From NCBI RefSeq assembly GCF_029626155.1, contig NZ_JARUBL010000001.1:310001-374000 (forward strand): DNA of 64,000 bases, given 5' to 3'. The translations under genes were made by a program, and so were the position numbers. Under the pieces are notes generated by a model. The model was not told the DNA's origin. It made no database searches and saw only the letters and a list, made by a program, of their open reading frames with translations. Origin of the DNA: Solwaraspora sp. WMMD1047. GTDB taxonomy: Bacteria; Actinomycetota; Actinomycetes; Mycobacteriales; Micromonosporaceae. Numbering within the stretch: position 1 is the first letter of the stretch; each line of letters begins with the position of its first letter. Shown piece by piece: positions 1-7,631 of the stretch.

Positions 1-30
1 GCCGCGTCCCGCGAGGAAGAGCGCTGGTGA
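1..30 (+). CDS. C-terminal end of a probable VapB-type antitoxin (partial)
   Basis: A reading frame open from the window edge ends at TGA 28-30 with the residues AASREEERW. Its stop overlaps the GTG start of the PIN-domain toxin by 4 bp (GTGA), the usual translational coupling of antitoxin-toxin pairs. A short charged C-terminus ending in Trp is common in small antitoxins. Only nine residues are visible, so the family cannot be named; the call rests on position and coupling. Confidence 0.45.
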   Translation, partial: AASREEERW

Positions 31-434
31 TCTACCTCGACTCGGCGGCAATCATCAAGTTGCTTCGACATGAGGTCGGCACCGACGAGTTGATCGCCTG
101 GTTGGGTGATCGGTCGGAAATTCCCCTCGTCGCGTCAACACTCGTAGAGGTCGAGGTCCCGCGCGCACTGCGCCGATCGGCGCCGCAGGGGTTGGTCGGG
201 GTGCCCGCCACGCTGGCCCGGCTGTACCGGGTCGAGATCGACTCCACGGTCCGGGCGATCGCTGGCGCCTACCCCGACTCCGCACTACGCAGCCTCGACG
301 CGATTCATCTGGCGACCGCTCAGGTGCTGGTGAGTCAGCCGGGGGCCGAACTCGTCGCCTTCGTCACCTATGACCGCAGGCTGCTCGACGCGGCCAAGGG
401 ACTCGGCCTGCCTGTGGCGAGTCCGGGAGCCTGA
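27..434 (+). CDS. vapC: PIN-domain toxin, VapC family
   Basis: A 135-residue protein that matches a single PIN domain, the Mg-dependent RNase fold of VapC toxins. The acidic residues expected for metal binding are in place: D5 in the opening MIYLD strand, E43 in the SxLxxxE helix, D91 in SLDAIHLA and D116 in TYDRRL. The length is normal for VapC (125-140 residues). The GTG start overlaps the stop of the preceding frame, which implies co-translation with an antitoxin whose gene lies mostly outside the window. Its target RNA cannot be read from sequence. Confidence 0.88.
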   Translation: MIYLDSAAIIKLLRHEVGTDELIAWLGDRSEIPLVASTLVEVEVPRALRRSAPQGLVGVPATLARLYRVEIDSTVRAIAGAYPDSALRSLDAIHLATAQVLVSQPGAELVAFVTYDRRLLDAAKGLGLPVASPGA

Positions 435-446
435 GGTTACCGGCTC

Positions 447-803
447 TCAGTCGAGCTGGATCTCCACGAGTGGGCTGCCGGCGATCCAGGTTTCCAGGCT
501 TTCGGCCCAGTCCAGGGTCGGGACGAGCTCGCCGAAGACGAGTGCCCGTTCGTCGGGGTCGGTGACCGGGCGTGCCCGTACCGGAAGATCCAGGTCGACG
601 AGGTGCAGCGTGAACTCGGGATGCGCGAGCAGGTTGGCGTACCAGTCGCGCTTACCCGGGCTGCCCGTGAGCCAGAAGCGGCCGGCGGCGCGGTAGCGCC
701 ACGTCTCCAGCCGCCTCGGCCGGCCGCTGCGACGCCCGGTCATGGTGATCTCGACAGTCTGCTGCCGCTCCAGCGCGTGCCGCGCCTGGTCCGTCACTGC
801 CAT
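447..803 (-). CDS. nitroreductase/deazaflavin-dependent oxidoreductase family protein
   Basis: A small (about 118-residue) split-barrel protein of the actinobacterial nitroreductase/deazaflavin-dependent family (DUF385, Ddn-like). The family signature is visible: TGRRSGRPRRLETW, then a hydrophobic strand (GRFWLTG) and a KRDWYANLLAHPEF segment that normally contacts F420. Members reduce quinones or nitro compounds with F420H2; the substrate here is unknown. The ATG at 803 gives a standard N-terminus; a TTG at 824 would add seven residues and a GTG at 797 is also possible with a better-placed GGGAG. It converges on vapC and shows no operon partner. Confidence 0.75.
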   Translation of the reverse strand: MAVTDQARHALERQQTVEITMTGRRSGRPRRLETWRYRAAGRFWLTGSPGKRDWYANLLAHPEFTLHLVDLDLPVRARPVTDPDERALVFGELVPTLDWAESLETWIAGSPLVEIQLD

Positions 804-1002
804 CTCCCGATCCTCGGACCTCAACCCCGCGTCAGGTCAAGTAGGCAGGTCAAGCGCGGGCCGGCGGCGACTTGAAAGAAGTTTCCGCCGGTGGTGTCGT
901 ATCGGGGCGCGCCCGTTCGTGGAACCAGTACGCGGCGAACCGCCGCGCCCGAGGAGTCCCGAGCGACCTCGTGTGGAATGACGGTAATGAGAGGATCTGA
1001 CC

Positions 1003-1383
1003 ATGCCGGAATACCTGATCGCCTTCAACGATGAGTGGGTGCGCGAACACACGCCGGAGGAGCTGGCGGAGAAGCGGACAACCTCCATGGCCCTGATCGA
1101 GGAGATGCAGGCCGAGGGGGTGTTGCTCTTCGCCAACGGTGGACTCGACCGGTCCACCACGCTGTTCAGCGTCGAGGCGGTCGACGGCCAGCCGGTCTTC
1201 TCCGACGGCCCGTACGTCGAGACCAAGGAGCAACTCGGCGGCTTCACCGTCATCGACGTGCCCGACGACGAGACGGCGCGGTACTGGGCCGGCCGGATGG
1301 CGACCGTGCTCGACTGGCCGCAGGAGGTGCACCGGTTCCGAGGTTCCGGGGAGATCCGGCGGAACACTTCCGGGGAGAAGTGA
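1003..1383 (+). CDS. YCII-related (DGPF) domain protein
   Basis: A 126-residue protein of the YCII-related family with the diagnostic DGPYVETKEQLGG segment in the middle. These small ferredoxin-like-fold proteins are called DGPF proteins when next to ECF42 sigma factors, which is the arrangement here: the sigma gene starts 22 bp downstream. The biochemical role is not established; a regulatory or sensing link with the sigma factor is inferred from conserved linkage. A purine-rich GAGAGGA precedes the ATG by a normal distance. Confidence 0.85.
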   Translation: MPEYLIAFNDEWVREHTPEELAEKRTTSMALIEEMQAEGVLLFANGGLDRSTTLFSVEAVDGQPVFSDGPYVETKEQLGGFTVIDVPDDETARYWAGRMATVLDWPQEVHRFRGSGEIRRNTSGEK

Positions 1384-1405
1384 GCGCGGCGCGAAGACCG
1401 GGTCC

Positions 1406-2650
1406 GTGATCGGTCCCACCGTCGAGCAGGCGATCACCCGTCTGCACCGCGAGGAGTGGGCGCGGGTGGTGGCGAGCCTCGCGCGCCGGTTCGGCGACCT
1501 CGACCTCGCCGAGGAGGCGACGGCCGAGGCGTTCGTGGTGGCCGCCGAGCGGTGGCCACACGAGGGCGTACCGCCCAGTCCCGCCGGCTGGCTCGTCACC
1601 ACCGCAACCCGCAAGGGGATCGACCGGCTCCGTCGCGAGTCGCAACGCGACGCCAAACACCAGGCGGCCCGGATGGTGTACGACGACAGCCCCGCCGAAC
1701 CGACCGGCCCGGTCGAGGACGACCGGCTCCGGCTCGTCTTCACCTGCTGCCACCCGGCGCTGGCGATCGAGGCCCGGGTGGCGCTCACCCTGCGCCTGCT
1801 CGGCGGCCTCACCGTCGCCGAGATCGCCCGCGCGTTCCTGGTGCAGGAGACCGCGATGGCGCGGCGGATCACCCGCGCGAAGGCGAAGATCAAGGCGGCG
1901 CGCATTCCGTACCGGGTGCCCTCGGAATACGACATCCGGGAACGGCTCGCCGGCGTGCTCGCGGTCGTCTACCTCATCTTCAACGAGGGCTATCTCGCCA
2001 GTGCGGGAGACGATCCGCTGCGCGTCGACCTCACCGACGAGGCGATCCGTCTGGGCCGGCTGCTCCGCACGCTGCTCCCCGACAACGGTGAGGTCACCGG
2101 CCTGCTCGCTCTGATGCTGCTCATCGACGCCCGGCGGCTTTCGCGGGTGTCGCGTACCGGGGAGTTGGTGACTCTCGACGAGCAGGACCGCGGCGGGTGG
2201 GACCGGAACCTGATCGCCGAAGGCAACGCCCTGGTCCGCGAGCGGCTCGCCGTGGTGGCGGCCGGCGGTGACCCACCCGGGCGCTACCAACTGCTGGCGG
2301 CGATGAACGTGGTCCACACCAACGCCCCGACCGCCCGGGACACCGACTGGTCCGCGATCGTCGCCCTCTACAACCAACTGGTACGGCTCGATCCGTCCCC
2401 GATCGTGTGGCTCAACCGGGCGGTCGCGATCGCCGAGGTCGACGGCCCCGAGGTCGGGCTGGCCGAGGTCGATCGGCTCGGCGAGGTGCTCGCCGAGTAC
2501 CACGCCTTCCACGCCGCACGCGCCGACCTGCTGCGGCGACTGGGGCGCGGCGGCGAGTCGTGGACGGCGTACGACCGGGCGATCGAACTTGCCGGCAACC
2601 CAGCCGAGCGGGCCTACCTCACCCGCCGCCGCGACCAGCTTGCCGGCTGA
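1406..2650 (+). CDS. ECF-type RNA polymerase sigma factor (ECF42-like, with long C-terminal extension)
   Basis: A 414-residue protein starting at GTG 1406. The first ~165 residues hold sigma region 2 (LAEEATAEAF...GWLVTTATRKGIDRLRRE) and region 4 (LTVAEIARAFLVQETAMARRITRAKAKIK), which recognise the -10 and -35 elements. The following ~240 residues are a helical TPR-like/DUF6596 extension typical of ECF42 factors, which lack a classical anti-sigma and are thought to use the extension for control. Gene order DGPF protein then sigma is the family hallmark. It ends in a convergent terminator shared with the esterase gene. Reading the frame farther upstream would overlap the YCII gene and is unlikely. 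Confidence 0.88.
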   Translation: MIGPTVEQAITRLHREEWARVVASLARRFGDLDLAEEATAEAFVVAAERWPHEGVPPSPAGWLVTTATRKGIDRLRRESQRDAKHQAARMVYDDSPAEPTGPVEDDRLRLVFTCCHPALAIEARVALTLRLLGGLTVAEIARAFLVQETAMARRITRAKAKIKAARIPYRVPSEYDIRERLAGVLAVVYLIFNEGYLASAGDDPLRVDLTDEAIRLGRLLRTLLPDNGEVTGLLALMLLIDARRLSRVSRTGELVTLDEQDRGGWDRNLIAEGNALVRERLAVVAAGGDPPGRYQLLAAMNVVHTNAPTARDTDWSAIVALYNQLVRLDPSPIVWLNRAVAIAEVDGPEVGLAEVDRLGEVLAEYHAFHAARADLLRRLGRGGESWTAYDRAIELAGNPAERAYLTRRRDQLAG

Positions 2651-2667
2651 TCAATCTGCCGCTGGCT

Positions 2668-2702
2668 GGGTTCCGGGGCGCCCCTCGAGCGCCCCGGAAC
2701 CC
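2668..2702. terminator. bidirectional terminator hairpin between convergent genes
   Basis: Perfect 14-bp inverted repeat (GGGTTCCGGGGCGC at 2668-2681 and its complement at 2689-2702) with a 7-nt loop, between the stop of the sigma gene and the stop of the esterase gene. No U-tract follows, as is usual in high-GC actinomycetes. Confidence 0.75.
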
Positions 2703-2710
2703 GGTGCCGG

Positions 2711-4927
2711 TCAGGCTCCGTCGGGCTGGAACAGTCGCGGCGCGAAATCGATGAGGTTCTTCTGCCACGCGTCCCAGCCGTGCGGCCCCGCAGTCACCCC
2801 GGCGAATTCGTACCGGATGCCCAGGCGGTCGAAAGTGGCCATCGTGGACAGCACGATCGGGTAGACGAAGTCGGTGACGTTGCCGGTGTAGACCCGCAGC
2901 AGCTTGGTGCCGGCGTTCACCGCCTCGACGTCGACGTCGTCGTAGCCGGCGGGGTTGAACAAGCCAGCGGAGAAGATGCCGATATAGGCGAACTCACCGG
3001 GATGTGCCTTGAGGACGTCGAGAGTCTGGAACCCACCCATCGACAACCCTGCGAGCGCCTGCTTCTCCGGGTCGTCCGAGATGTGGTACGCCGCCCGGGC
3101 CGCCGGGACGATGTTGTCCAGCAACTCCGCCCTGAAGTTTGGCGAGTTGCCGTTGCCCATCACCACCACCATCGGCACCAGCTTCCCGTCGTGGAAGCCG
3201 TTGTCGAGGATCTGCTTGGCACGGCCCATCTCCACCCAGTCGGTGTAGTTCTGGCCACCGCCGTGCTGGAGGTAGAGCACCGGATACGGTTCCGCGCGGG
3301 CGGGGTCGTAGCCGGGCGGTGTCCACACGTACGCGGTGCGTTCGGCCGCGGCCACCGTGCTGGTGTAGGTGAGCGTCGCGAGCGTGCCGCCCCGACCGGC
3401 CGGCACGTCGGTCAGCGGGCGGGCGGCCCGGCCGGGAGCGAGGAAGGTGCTCCAGGTCGGTTCCGTGGTGATCCGCGTCGGGTTCGAGGTGTCCTTCTTC
3501 GACGCCAGGTCGACGATGAACTTGTAGTAGTAGAACCAGGGCTTGAGCGGGCCCACGGTCCCCCGCCACCGGTCACCGGTCCGGGTGAGTTCGACGTTCA
3601 CCCAGCTTCCGCCGGGAGCCCAGTTGCCCCAGAGGGTCACCCGGCCGGCGTCGGCGAACTCGGTGCCCGTCTCGACGGTGACGAAGGTGTCGCCGTTGGC
3701 GTCCTGGGTGAGCCACGGCGTCGGCGTGGTGCCCGGCGCCGGTGTCGTGAACTCACGGGTCAACGGCAGATGGCCGGCGCTCGGACGGTGGTCGTGGACG
3801 GGCCGGAACAACCGCGGCAGGAAGTCCGCCAGATTCTCCCGCCAGGCGTTCCAGGTGTGACCGTCGTCCGGGTTCACCCCGTCGAAGTCGTGCCGGACCC
3901 GGAACCGGTCGAGGGTGCGCAGGGTCCGGTAGGTCGGGTTGTACGCGGGGTCGGTCATGTTCCCGGAGTACAGCCGCAGCAGCTTGGTTCCGGAGTTGAC
4001 GGCCCGACCGTCGATGCGCAGGTGACTGTCGGTCAGCGGGCCGGCGAACGAGCCCACGTAGGCGTACTCCCCGGGATGGGTGAGGGCGGCGCGCAGCGCC
4101 TGGGTGCCGCCGGCCGACGCGCCCGCGAGCGCCCGGCGCCGGGGGTCGTCGGTGATGTTGTACTCGCGCTGGACCGCCCGCGTGATGGCGCGCAGCTCCG
4201 GCCGGAGATCCCGGGCGTCGCCGTCACCGAGCACGACCACCATGGGTTCGATCTGCCGCCGCACGGCGAGGTTGTCGAGGATCTGCCTGGCCCGTCCGAG
4301 GTCGAGCCAGTCGGTCCGGTCGCCGTCCGCGCCCAGCCGCAGGTGCAGCACCGGGTACGGGTGGCGCCGGTCCGCGTCGTAGCCGGGTGGGGTCCAGACG
4401 GTGACCGACCGCGCCTGCCGCGGCCCGGACCGGTAGCTGACGGTGCCGAGGGTGCCGCCCTGACCGGCGGGCACGTCCGTGAGCAGGCTCGCCGAGCCAC
4501 CCGGGACAAGGAAGGTGCTCCAGGTCGGGTCGGAGGTGACCGAGGCGGCGTTGGTCGGGTCCTTGAGGAGCTTGGTGCCGTCGGCCCGGATCCGGTAGCG
4601 GTACAGGCCCGGCCGCAGTGGGCCGATCACCGAGGTCCAGGCGTCCCCGGAACGTCCGAGGCCCAGGTCGGCGACGGCGAAGGACGGACCGAAGTCCGCT
4701 TCGACGTCGACGCTCGACACCGCGCCCAGGGCGCTCTCCAGGTCGGCGGCCGGAACCCGGAACGACACGAAACCGTCGGCCACGGTGAGCCACGGGGTCG
4801 CCGCCGCGGCCGGCTGGGCGCTGGTCTGCGCGAACGCCGCCCCCAGGATGAGGGTGCCGAACACCGCCAGGCAGCGGCGGACGCCGGAACGGCGGGTCCG
4901 CCACCACTGCTGGAACTTGCCTGCCAC
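2711..4927 (-). CDS. secreted tandem-domain esterase (two CE1-like/enterochelin-esterase-fold repeats)
   Basis: About 738 residues with an N-terminal signal peptide (RTRRSGVRR, hydrophobic stretch, then AAAA). Two homologous halves follow, each an early-set beta-sandwich plus an alpha/beta-hydrolase of the CE1/Fes-like esterase type. Nucleophile motifs are GASAGG (Ser near 271) and GLSMGG (Ser near 629); both halves keep a late His (DGHTW, GPHGW). The oxyanion-region HGGG is present only in the second half; the first has RLGADG. Likely substrates are polysaccharide or acyl esters outside the cell. GTG 4927 is preferred because GAGGAG lies 8 nt upstream and it leaves a normal signal peptide; an in-frame start at 5023 would add 32 residues. 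Confidence 0.82.
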   Translation of the reverse strand: MAGKFQQWWRTRRSGVRRCLAVFGTLILGAAFAQTSAQPAAAATPWLTVADGFVSFRVPAADLESALGAVSSVDVEADFGPSFAVADLGLGRSGDAWTSVIGPLRPGLYRYRIRADGTKLLKDPTNAASVTSDPTWSTFLVPGGSASLLTDVPAGQGGTLGTVSYRSGPRQARSVTVWTPPGYDADRRHPYPVLHLRLGADGDRTDWLDLGRARQILDNLAVRRQIEPMVVVLGDGDARDLRPELRAITRAVQREYNITDDPRRRALAGASAGGTQALRAALTHPGEYAYVGSFAGPLTDSHLRIDGRAVNSGTKLLRLYSGNMTDPAYNPTYRTLRTLDRFRVRHDFDGVNPDDGHTWNAWRENLADFLPRLFRPVHDHRPSAGHLPLTREFTTPAPGTTPTPWLTQDANGDTFVTVETGTEFADAGRVTLWGNWAPGGSWVNVELTRTGDRWRGTVGPLKPWFYYYKFIVDLASKKDTSNPTRITTEPTWSTFLAPGRAARPLTDVPAGRGGTLATLTYTSTVAAAERTAYVWTPPGYDPARAEPYPVLYLQHGGGQNYTDWVEMGRAKQILDNGFHDGKLVPMVVVMGNGNSPNFRAELLDNIVPAARAAYHISDDPEKQALAGLSMGGFQTLDVLKAHPGEFAYIGIFSAGLFNPAGYDDVDVEAVNAGTKLLRVYTGNVTDFVYPIVLSTMATFDRLGIRYEFAGVTAGPHGWDAWQKNLIDFAPRLFQPDGA

Positions 4928-5120
4928 TGCCTCAACTCCTCGCGCTGGTGATAGGCGGCAACCCGAGGTCGGCTTGGTGTTCCTGGCCCAGTGAAGCGGC
5001 AAATTTTCCGTGGTTGACACCAAAGGTGTTGGGCCGCCCTGAGCACCGCCACCCGGTCGAATGTGATCGCTAACTTACTGACTGCATTGAGGTATGTCAA
5101 TTAATGGCGGGGGCCCCCGG

Positions 5121-5918
5121 TCAGAGCCGGCGGCGGTACGCCGACAGCGCCAGCGGTGCGAAGATCAGCACGAAAGCGGCCATCCACAGCAGGGTCCAGC
5201 GCACCGGTCCGGCCACCGGACCGGTCAGCATCAGCCCGCGCATCGCGTCCATCAGGTGCCGGATCGGGTTGACCTCGGCGAAGGCGCGCAGCCAGCCCGG
5301 CATGCTCGCAGGGTCGACGAAGATGTTGCTGGCGAACGCCAACGGGAAGATCAGCAGAGCGCCCAGCCCCTGCACGCTCTGCGCGTCCCGCATCAGCAGG
5401 CCGAGCAGCACCCAGACCCACGACAGGGCCAGCGCGAACGCGACCGCCAGCGCGCAGGCCGCCAGCACCGACCAGACGCCCGCCTCGAAGCGGAAGCCGA
5501 GGGCGGTGCCGAAGCCGATCAACGCGGCGATCGCGATCACCTGCCGGATGACATCCCCGACGACCGTGCCGACCAGCGGGGCGATCCGCCAGGTGGGCAG
5601 GCTGCGGAACCGGTCGAAGACGCCCTTCTGCAGATCCTGGTTGAGGGCGACACCGATGCCCATGGTGGCAAGCAGCGTCATCAGGCCGAGCACCCCGGGC
5701 AGGACGAACTGCAGGTAGCGCCCGGTGTCGCCCTCGATCGCACCGCCGAAGACGTAGACGAACAGCACCAACAGCAACCCCGGACCGAGTACGACGTCAG
5801 TGAGCGTGAGCGGGTTGTGGCGGATCCGCACGACGCTCCGCCAGGCCAGCGTCAGGCACTGGCTGACCCCGAGCCGCAGGCCGAGTCGGGGTGAGGTTGC
5901 CGGGTGGTCGAGGCTCAT
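5121..5918 (-). CDS. ABC-2 type transporter permease (DrrB-like)
   Basis: A 265-residue integral membrane protein with about six hydrophobic segments and the ABC-2 family pattern (long first extracellular loop, NPIRHLMDAMRGLML before the last helix). It is the permease half of an exporter of the daunorubicin-resistance DrrAB type. Its ATG overlaps the stop of the ATPase gene by 4 bp (ATGA at 5915-5918), so the two are made together. The substrate is unknown; a hydrophobic drug or lipid is usual for the family. Control is likely by the TetR regulator encoded divergently upstream of the ATPase. Confidence 0.88.
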   Translation of the reverse strand: MSLDHPATSPRLGLRLGVSQCLTLAWRSVVRIRHNPLTLTDVVLGPGLLLVLFVYVFGGAIEGDTGRYLQFVLPGVLGLMTLLATMGIGVALNQDLQKGVFDRFRSLPTWRIAPLVGTVVGDVIRQVIAIAALIGFGTALGFRFEAGVWSVLAACALAVAFALALSWVWVLLGLLMRDAQSVQGLGALLIFPLAFASNIFVDPASMPGWLRAFAEVNPIRHLMDAMRGLMLTGPVAGPVRWTLLWMAAFVLIFAPLALSAYRRRL

Positions 5919-6856
5919 GCCGCGCTCCTCTGGTCGGTCAGGGCGCGGAACACGTCGTCCAGGCTGGGCAGCCGCAGGGACAACTCGGTGACCTCGATGC
6001 CGGCCTCGTCGATCTGCCGCACCACGGCCGGCATGGCGACGTCGCCGGTGACCGGGATGCTCAGCCCGCCGGCGTCCGGGTCGGGGGTGAGGGGTGCGCC
6101 GATGACACCGGCCACCACCCGGACCGCTTCGTCGAGGCGGGTCGGGTCGGTGAGCCGGATCCGCAGGGTCTGCCGGCCGGAGCGGCGTTTGAGCTGGTCC
6201 GGGGTTCCCCGGGCGAGGACGGCGCCGTGGTCGATGACGACGATGTCGTCGGCGAGGCTGTCCGCCTCGTCGAGGTACTGGGTGGTGAGCAGGATTGTCG
6301 ATCCGGCCTCGGCCAGGGCCCGGATCCGGTCCCACATCTCGCCGCGCCGGACCGGGTCGAGGCCGGTGGTGGGCTCGTCCAGGAACAGCACCCGGGGCCG
6401 GTTGACCAGGCTCGCCGCGAGGTCGAGGCGGCGGCGCATCCCGCCGGAGTAGGTGCGGACCGACCGGTCGGCTGCCTCGGTGAGGCCGAACTCGGTCAGC
6501 AGTTCGTCGGCCCGTCGCCGGGCCCGCGCCCGGGGCATCCCGAGCAGCCGGCCGACCATGACCAGGTTGTGGCGGCCGGTCAGGTCGGCGTCGACCGAGG
6601 CGTACTGGCCGGTGAGGCCGATCAGCTGGCGGACCCGGTGCGCCTCCTGGCGTACGTCGTAACCGCCGACCAGGGCGGTGCCGGCGTCGGGGCGGAGCAG
6701 GGTGGCCAGGATCCGGACTGCGGTGGTCTTGCCGGCGCCGTTCGGCCCGAGCACGGCCAGCACCTTGCCGAACCCGACGGCGAGGTCGACCCCGGCCAGC
6801 GCGCGTACCTCGCCGAAGTGTTTGACCAGGCCACGGGCCTCGATCGCGTACGACAT
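5915..6856 (-). CDS. ABC transporter ATP-binding protein (DrrA-like)
   Basis: A 313-residue ABC ATPase starting at ATG 6856. Visible motifs: Walker A GPNGAGKTT (about residues 37-45), signature YSGGMRRRLDLA, Walker B VLFLDEPTTGLD, and a switch His in TTQYLDEAD. The ~80-residue C-terminal extension after the nucleotide-binding domain is typical of DrrA-type exporters. It is first in a two-gene operon with the permease and is preceded by paired palindromes shared with the divergent tetR gene. Confidence 0.9.
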   Translation of the reverse strand: MSYAIEARGLVKHFGEVRALAGVDLAVGFGKVLAVLGPNGAGKTTAVRILATLLRPDAGTALVGGYDVRQEAHRVRQLIGLTGQYASVDADLTGRHNLVMVGRLLGMPRARARRRADELLTEFGLTEAADRSVRTYSGGMRRRLDLAASLVNRPRVLFLDEPTTGLDPVRRGEMWDRIRALAEAGSTILLTTQYLDEADSLADDIVVIDHGAVLARGTPDQLKRRSGRQTLRIRLTDPTRLDEAVRVVAGVIGAPLTPDPDAGGLSIPVTGDVAMPAVVRQIDEAGIEVTELSLRLPSLDDVFRALTDQRSAA

Positions 6857-6874
6857 GGGGCTCCCTTCGCTTTG

Positions 6875-6890
6875 CAATGCGACTGCAATG
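6875..6890. promoter_or_regulatory. probable TetR operator, site 1
   Basis: CAATGC-GACT-GCAATG, an imperfect dyad 19 bp upstream of the ABC ATPase start. It is nearly identical to a second site 38 bp away. Two copies of one dyad between a divergent tetR gene and its neighbour indicate the regulator's binding sites; that TetR binds them is inferred. Confidence 0.7.
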
Positions 6891-6912
6891 TAACGAAGGG
6901 CGGCGCGAGTGT

Positions 6913-6928
6913 CAATGCGACTGCATTG
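6913..6928. promoter_or_regulatory. probable TetR operator, site 2
   Basis: CAATGC-GACT-GCATTG, a perfect 6-bp dyad with a 4-bp spacer, 15 bp upstream of the tetR GTG start. Together with the site at 6875-6890 it spans the divergent promoter region, consistent with autoregulation and repression of the exporter. Confidence 0.75.
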
Positions 6929-6943
6929 TGAAAGCATGGGGGG

Positions 6944-7552
6944 GTGCCGAAACAGGTCGACCACGGTCAGCGCCGCACCCTGATCGCCGATGCCCTGATG
7001 CGGGTGGCGGCCGAGCGCGGGCTGGAGGCGGTGAGCCTCCGGCACGTCGCGGAGGAGGCCGGGGTCTCGGCCGGGATGGTGCAGCACTACTTCCGGACCC
7101 GGGACGAGATGATGGAATTCGCCATGAAGGTGGTCCGCGAGCGGGTCGGCCGACGGATGGACGCGGCCGGTGCGGCGCTCGGCCCGGCGCCGACGATCCG
7201 GGCCGCGCTGCGGGCGATGCTGGTCGAGCTGCTGCCGGTGGACGAGCCACGGCGGGCGGACGGGCGGGTGGCGTTGGCCTTCCTCGCGTACGCGGCGGTG
7301 CGGCCGGCGGCGGCGGCCTCGATGCGCGCGGACACGGCCGGGATGCTGGCCTTCATCACCGAACAGCTGCACACCGCGCAGCACGCCGGCGAGGTCCGAC
7401 CGGGAGTCCCGCCGGCGGCGGCCGCGGTGGGACTGGTGGCGGTGGTCGAAGGGCTGGGCCTCTATCTGCTCGGTGACAACTACCCGCCCCAGCAGGCCCT
7501 CGACGCCCTCGACGCCCACCTCGACCTGATCTTCGAGGTCGGGGCCCGGTGA
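6944..7552 (+). CDS. TetR/AcrR family transcriptional regulator
   Basis: A 202-residue protein with an N-terminal helix-turn-helix (LRHVAEEAGVSAGMVQHYFRT, about residues 27-47) and a helical ligand-binding C-domain, normal for TetR repressors. It is transcribed divergently from the DrrAB-type exporter, and the intergenic region carries two copies of one dyad, so it most likely represses the exporter and itself until a substrate or drug binds. The GTG start at 6944 follows a G-rich stretch; a leaderless or very short leader is possible because site 2 lies only 15 bp upstream. Confidence 0.9.
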   Translation: MPKQVDHGQRRTLIADALMRVAAERGLEAVSLRHVAEEAGVSAGMVQHYFRTRDEMMEFAMKVVRERVGRRMDAAGAALGPAPTIRAALRAMLVELLPVDEPRRADGRVALAFLAYAAVRPAAAASMRADTAGMLAFITEQLHTAQHAGEVRPGVPPAAAAVGLVAVVEGLGLYLLGDNYPPQQALDALDAHLDLIFEVGAR

Positions 7553-7610
7553 TCGTTAGTCGCCCACCCGTAATTCTCCGGCTGAGAACACGGGTGAGCG
7601 ACTAACGATC
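7551..7610. terminator. long bidirectional hairpin between convergent genes
   Basis: 21-nt arms at 7551-7571 and 7590-7610 pair at 20 of 21 positions around an 18-nt loop. The left arm begins inside the tetR stop codon. The position between two convergent genes supports a bidirectional terminator. The arms are less GC-rich than the other hairpins here. Confidence 0.7.
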
Positions 7611-7631
7611 ATGGCTGATGGAGTGGCCGGG

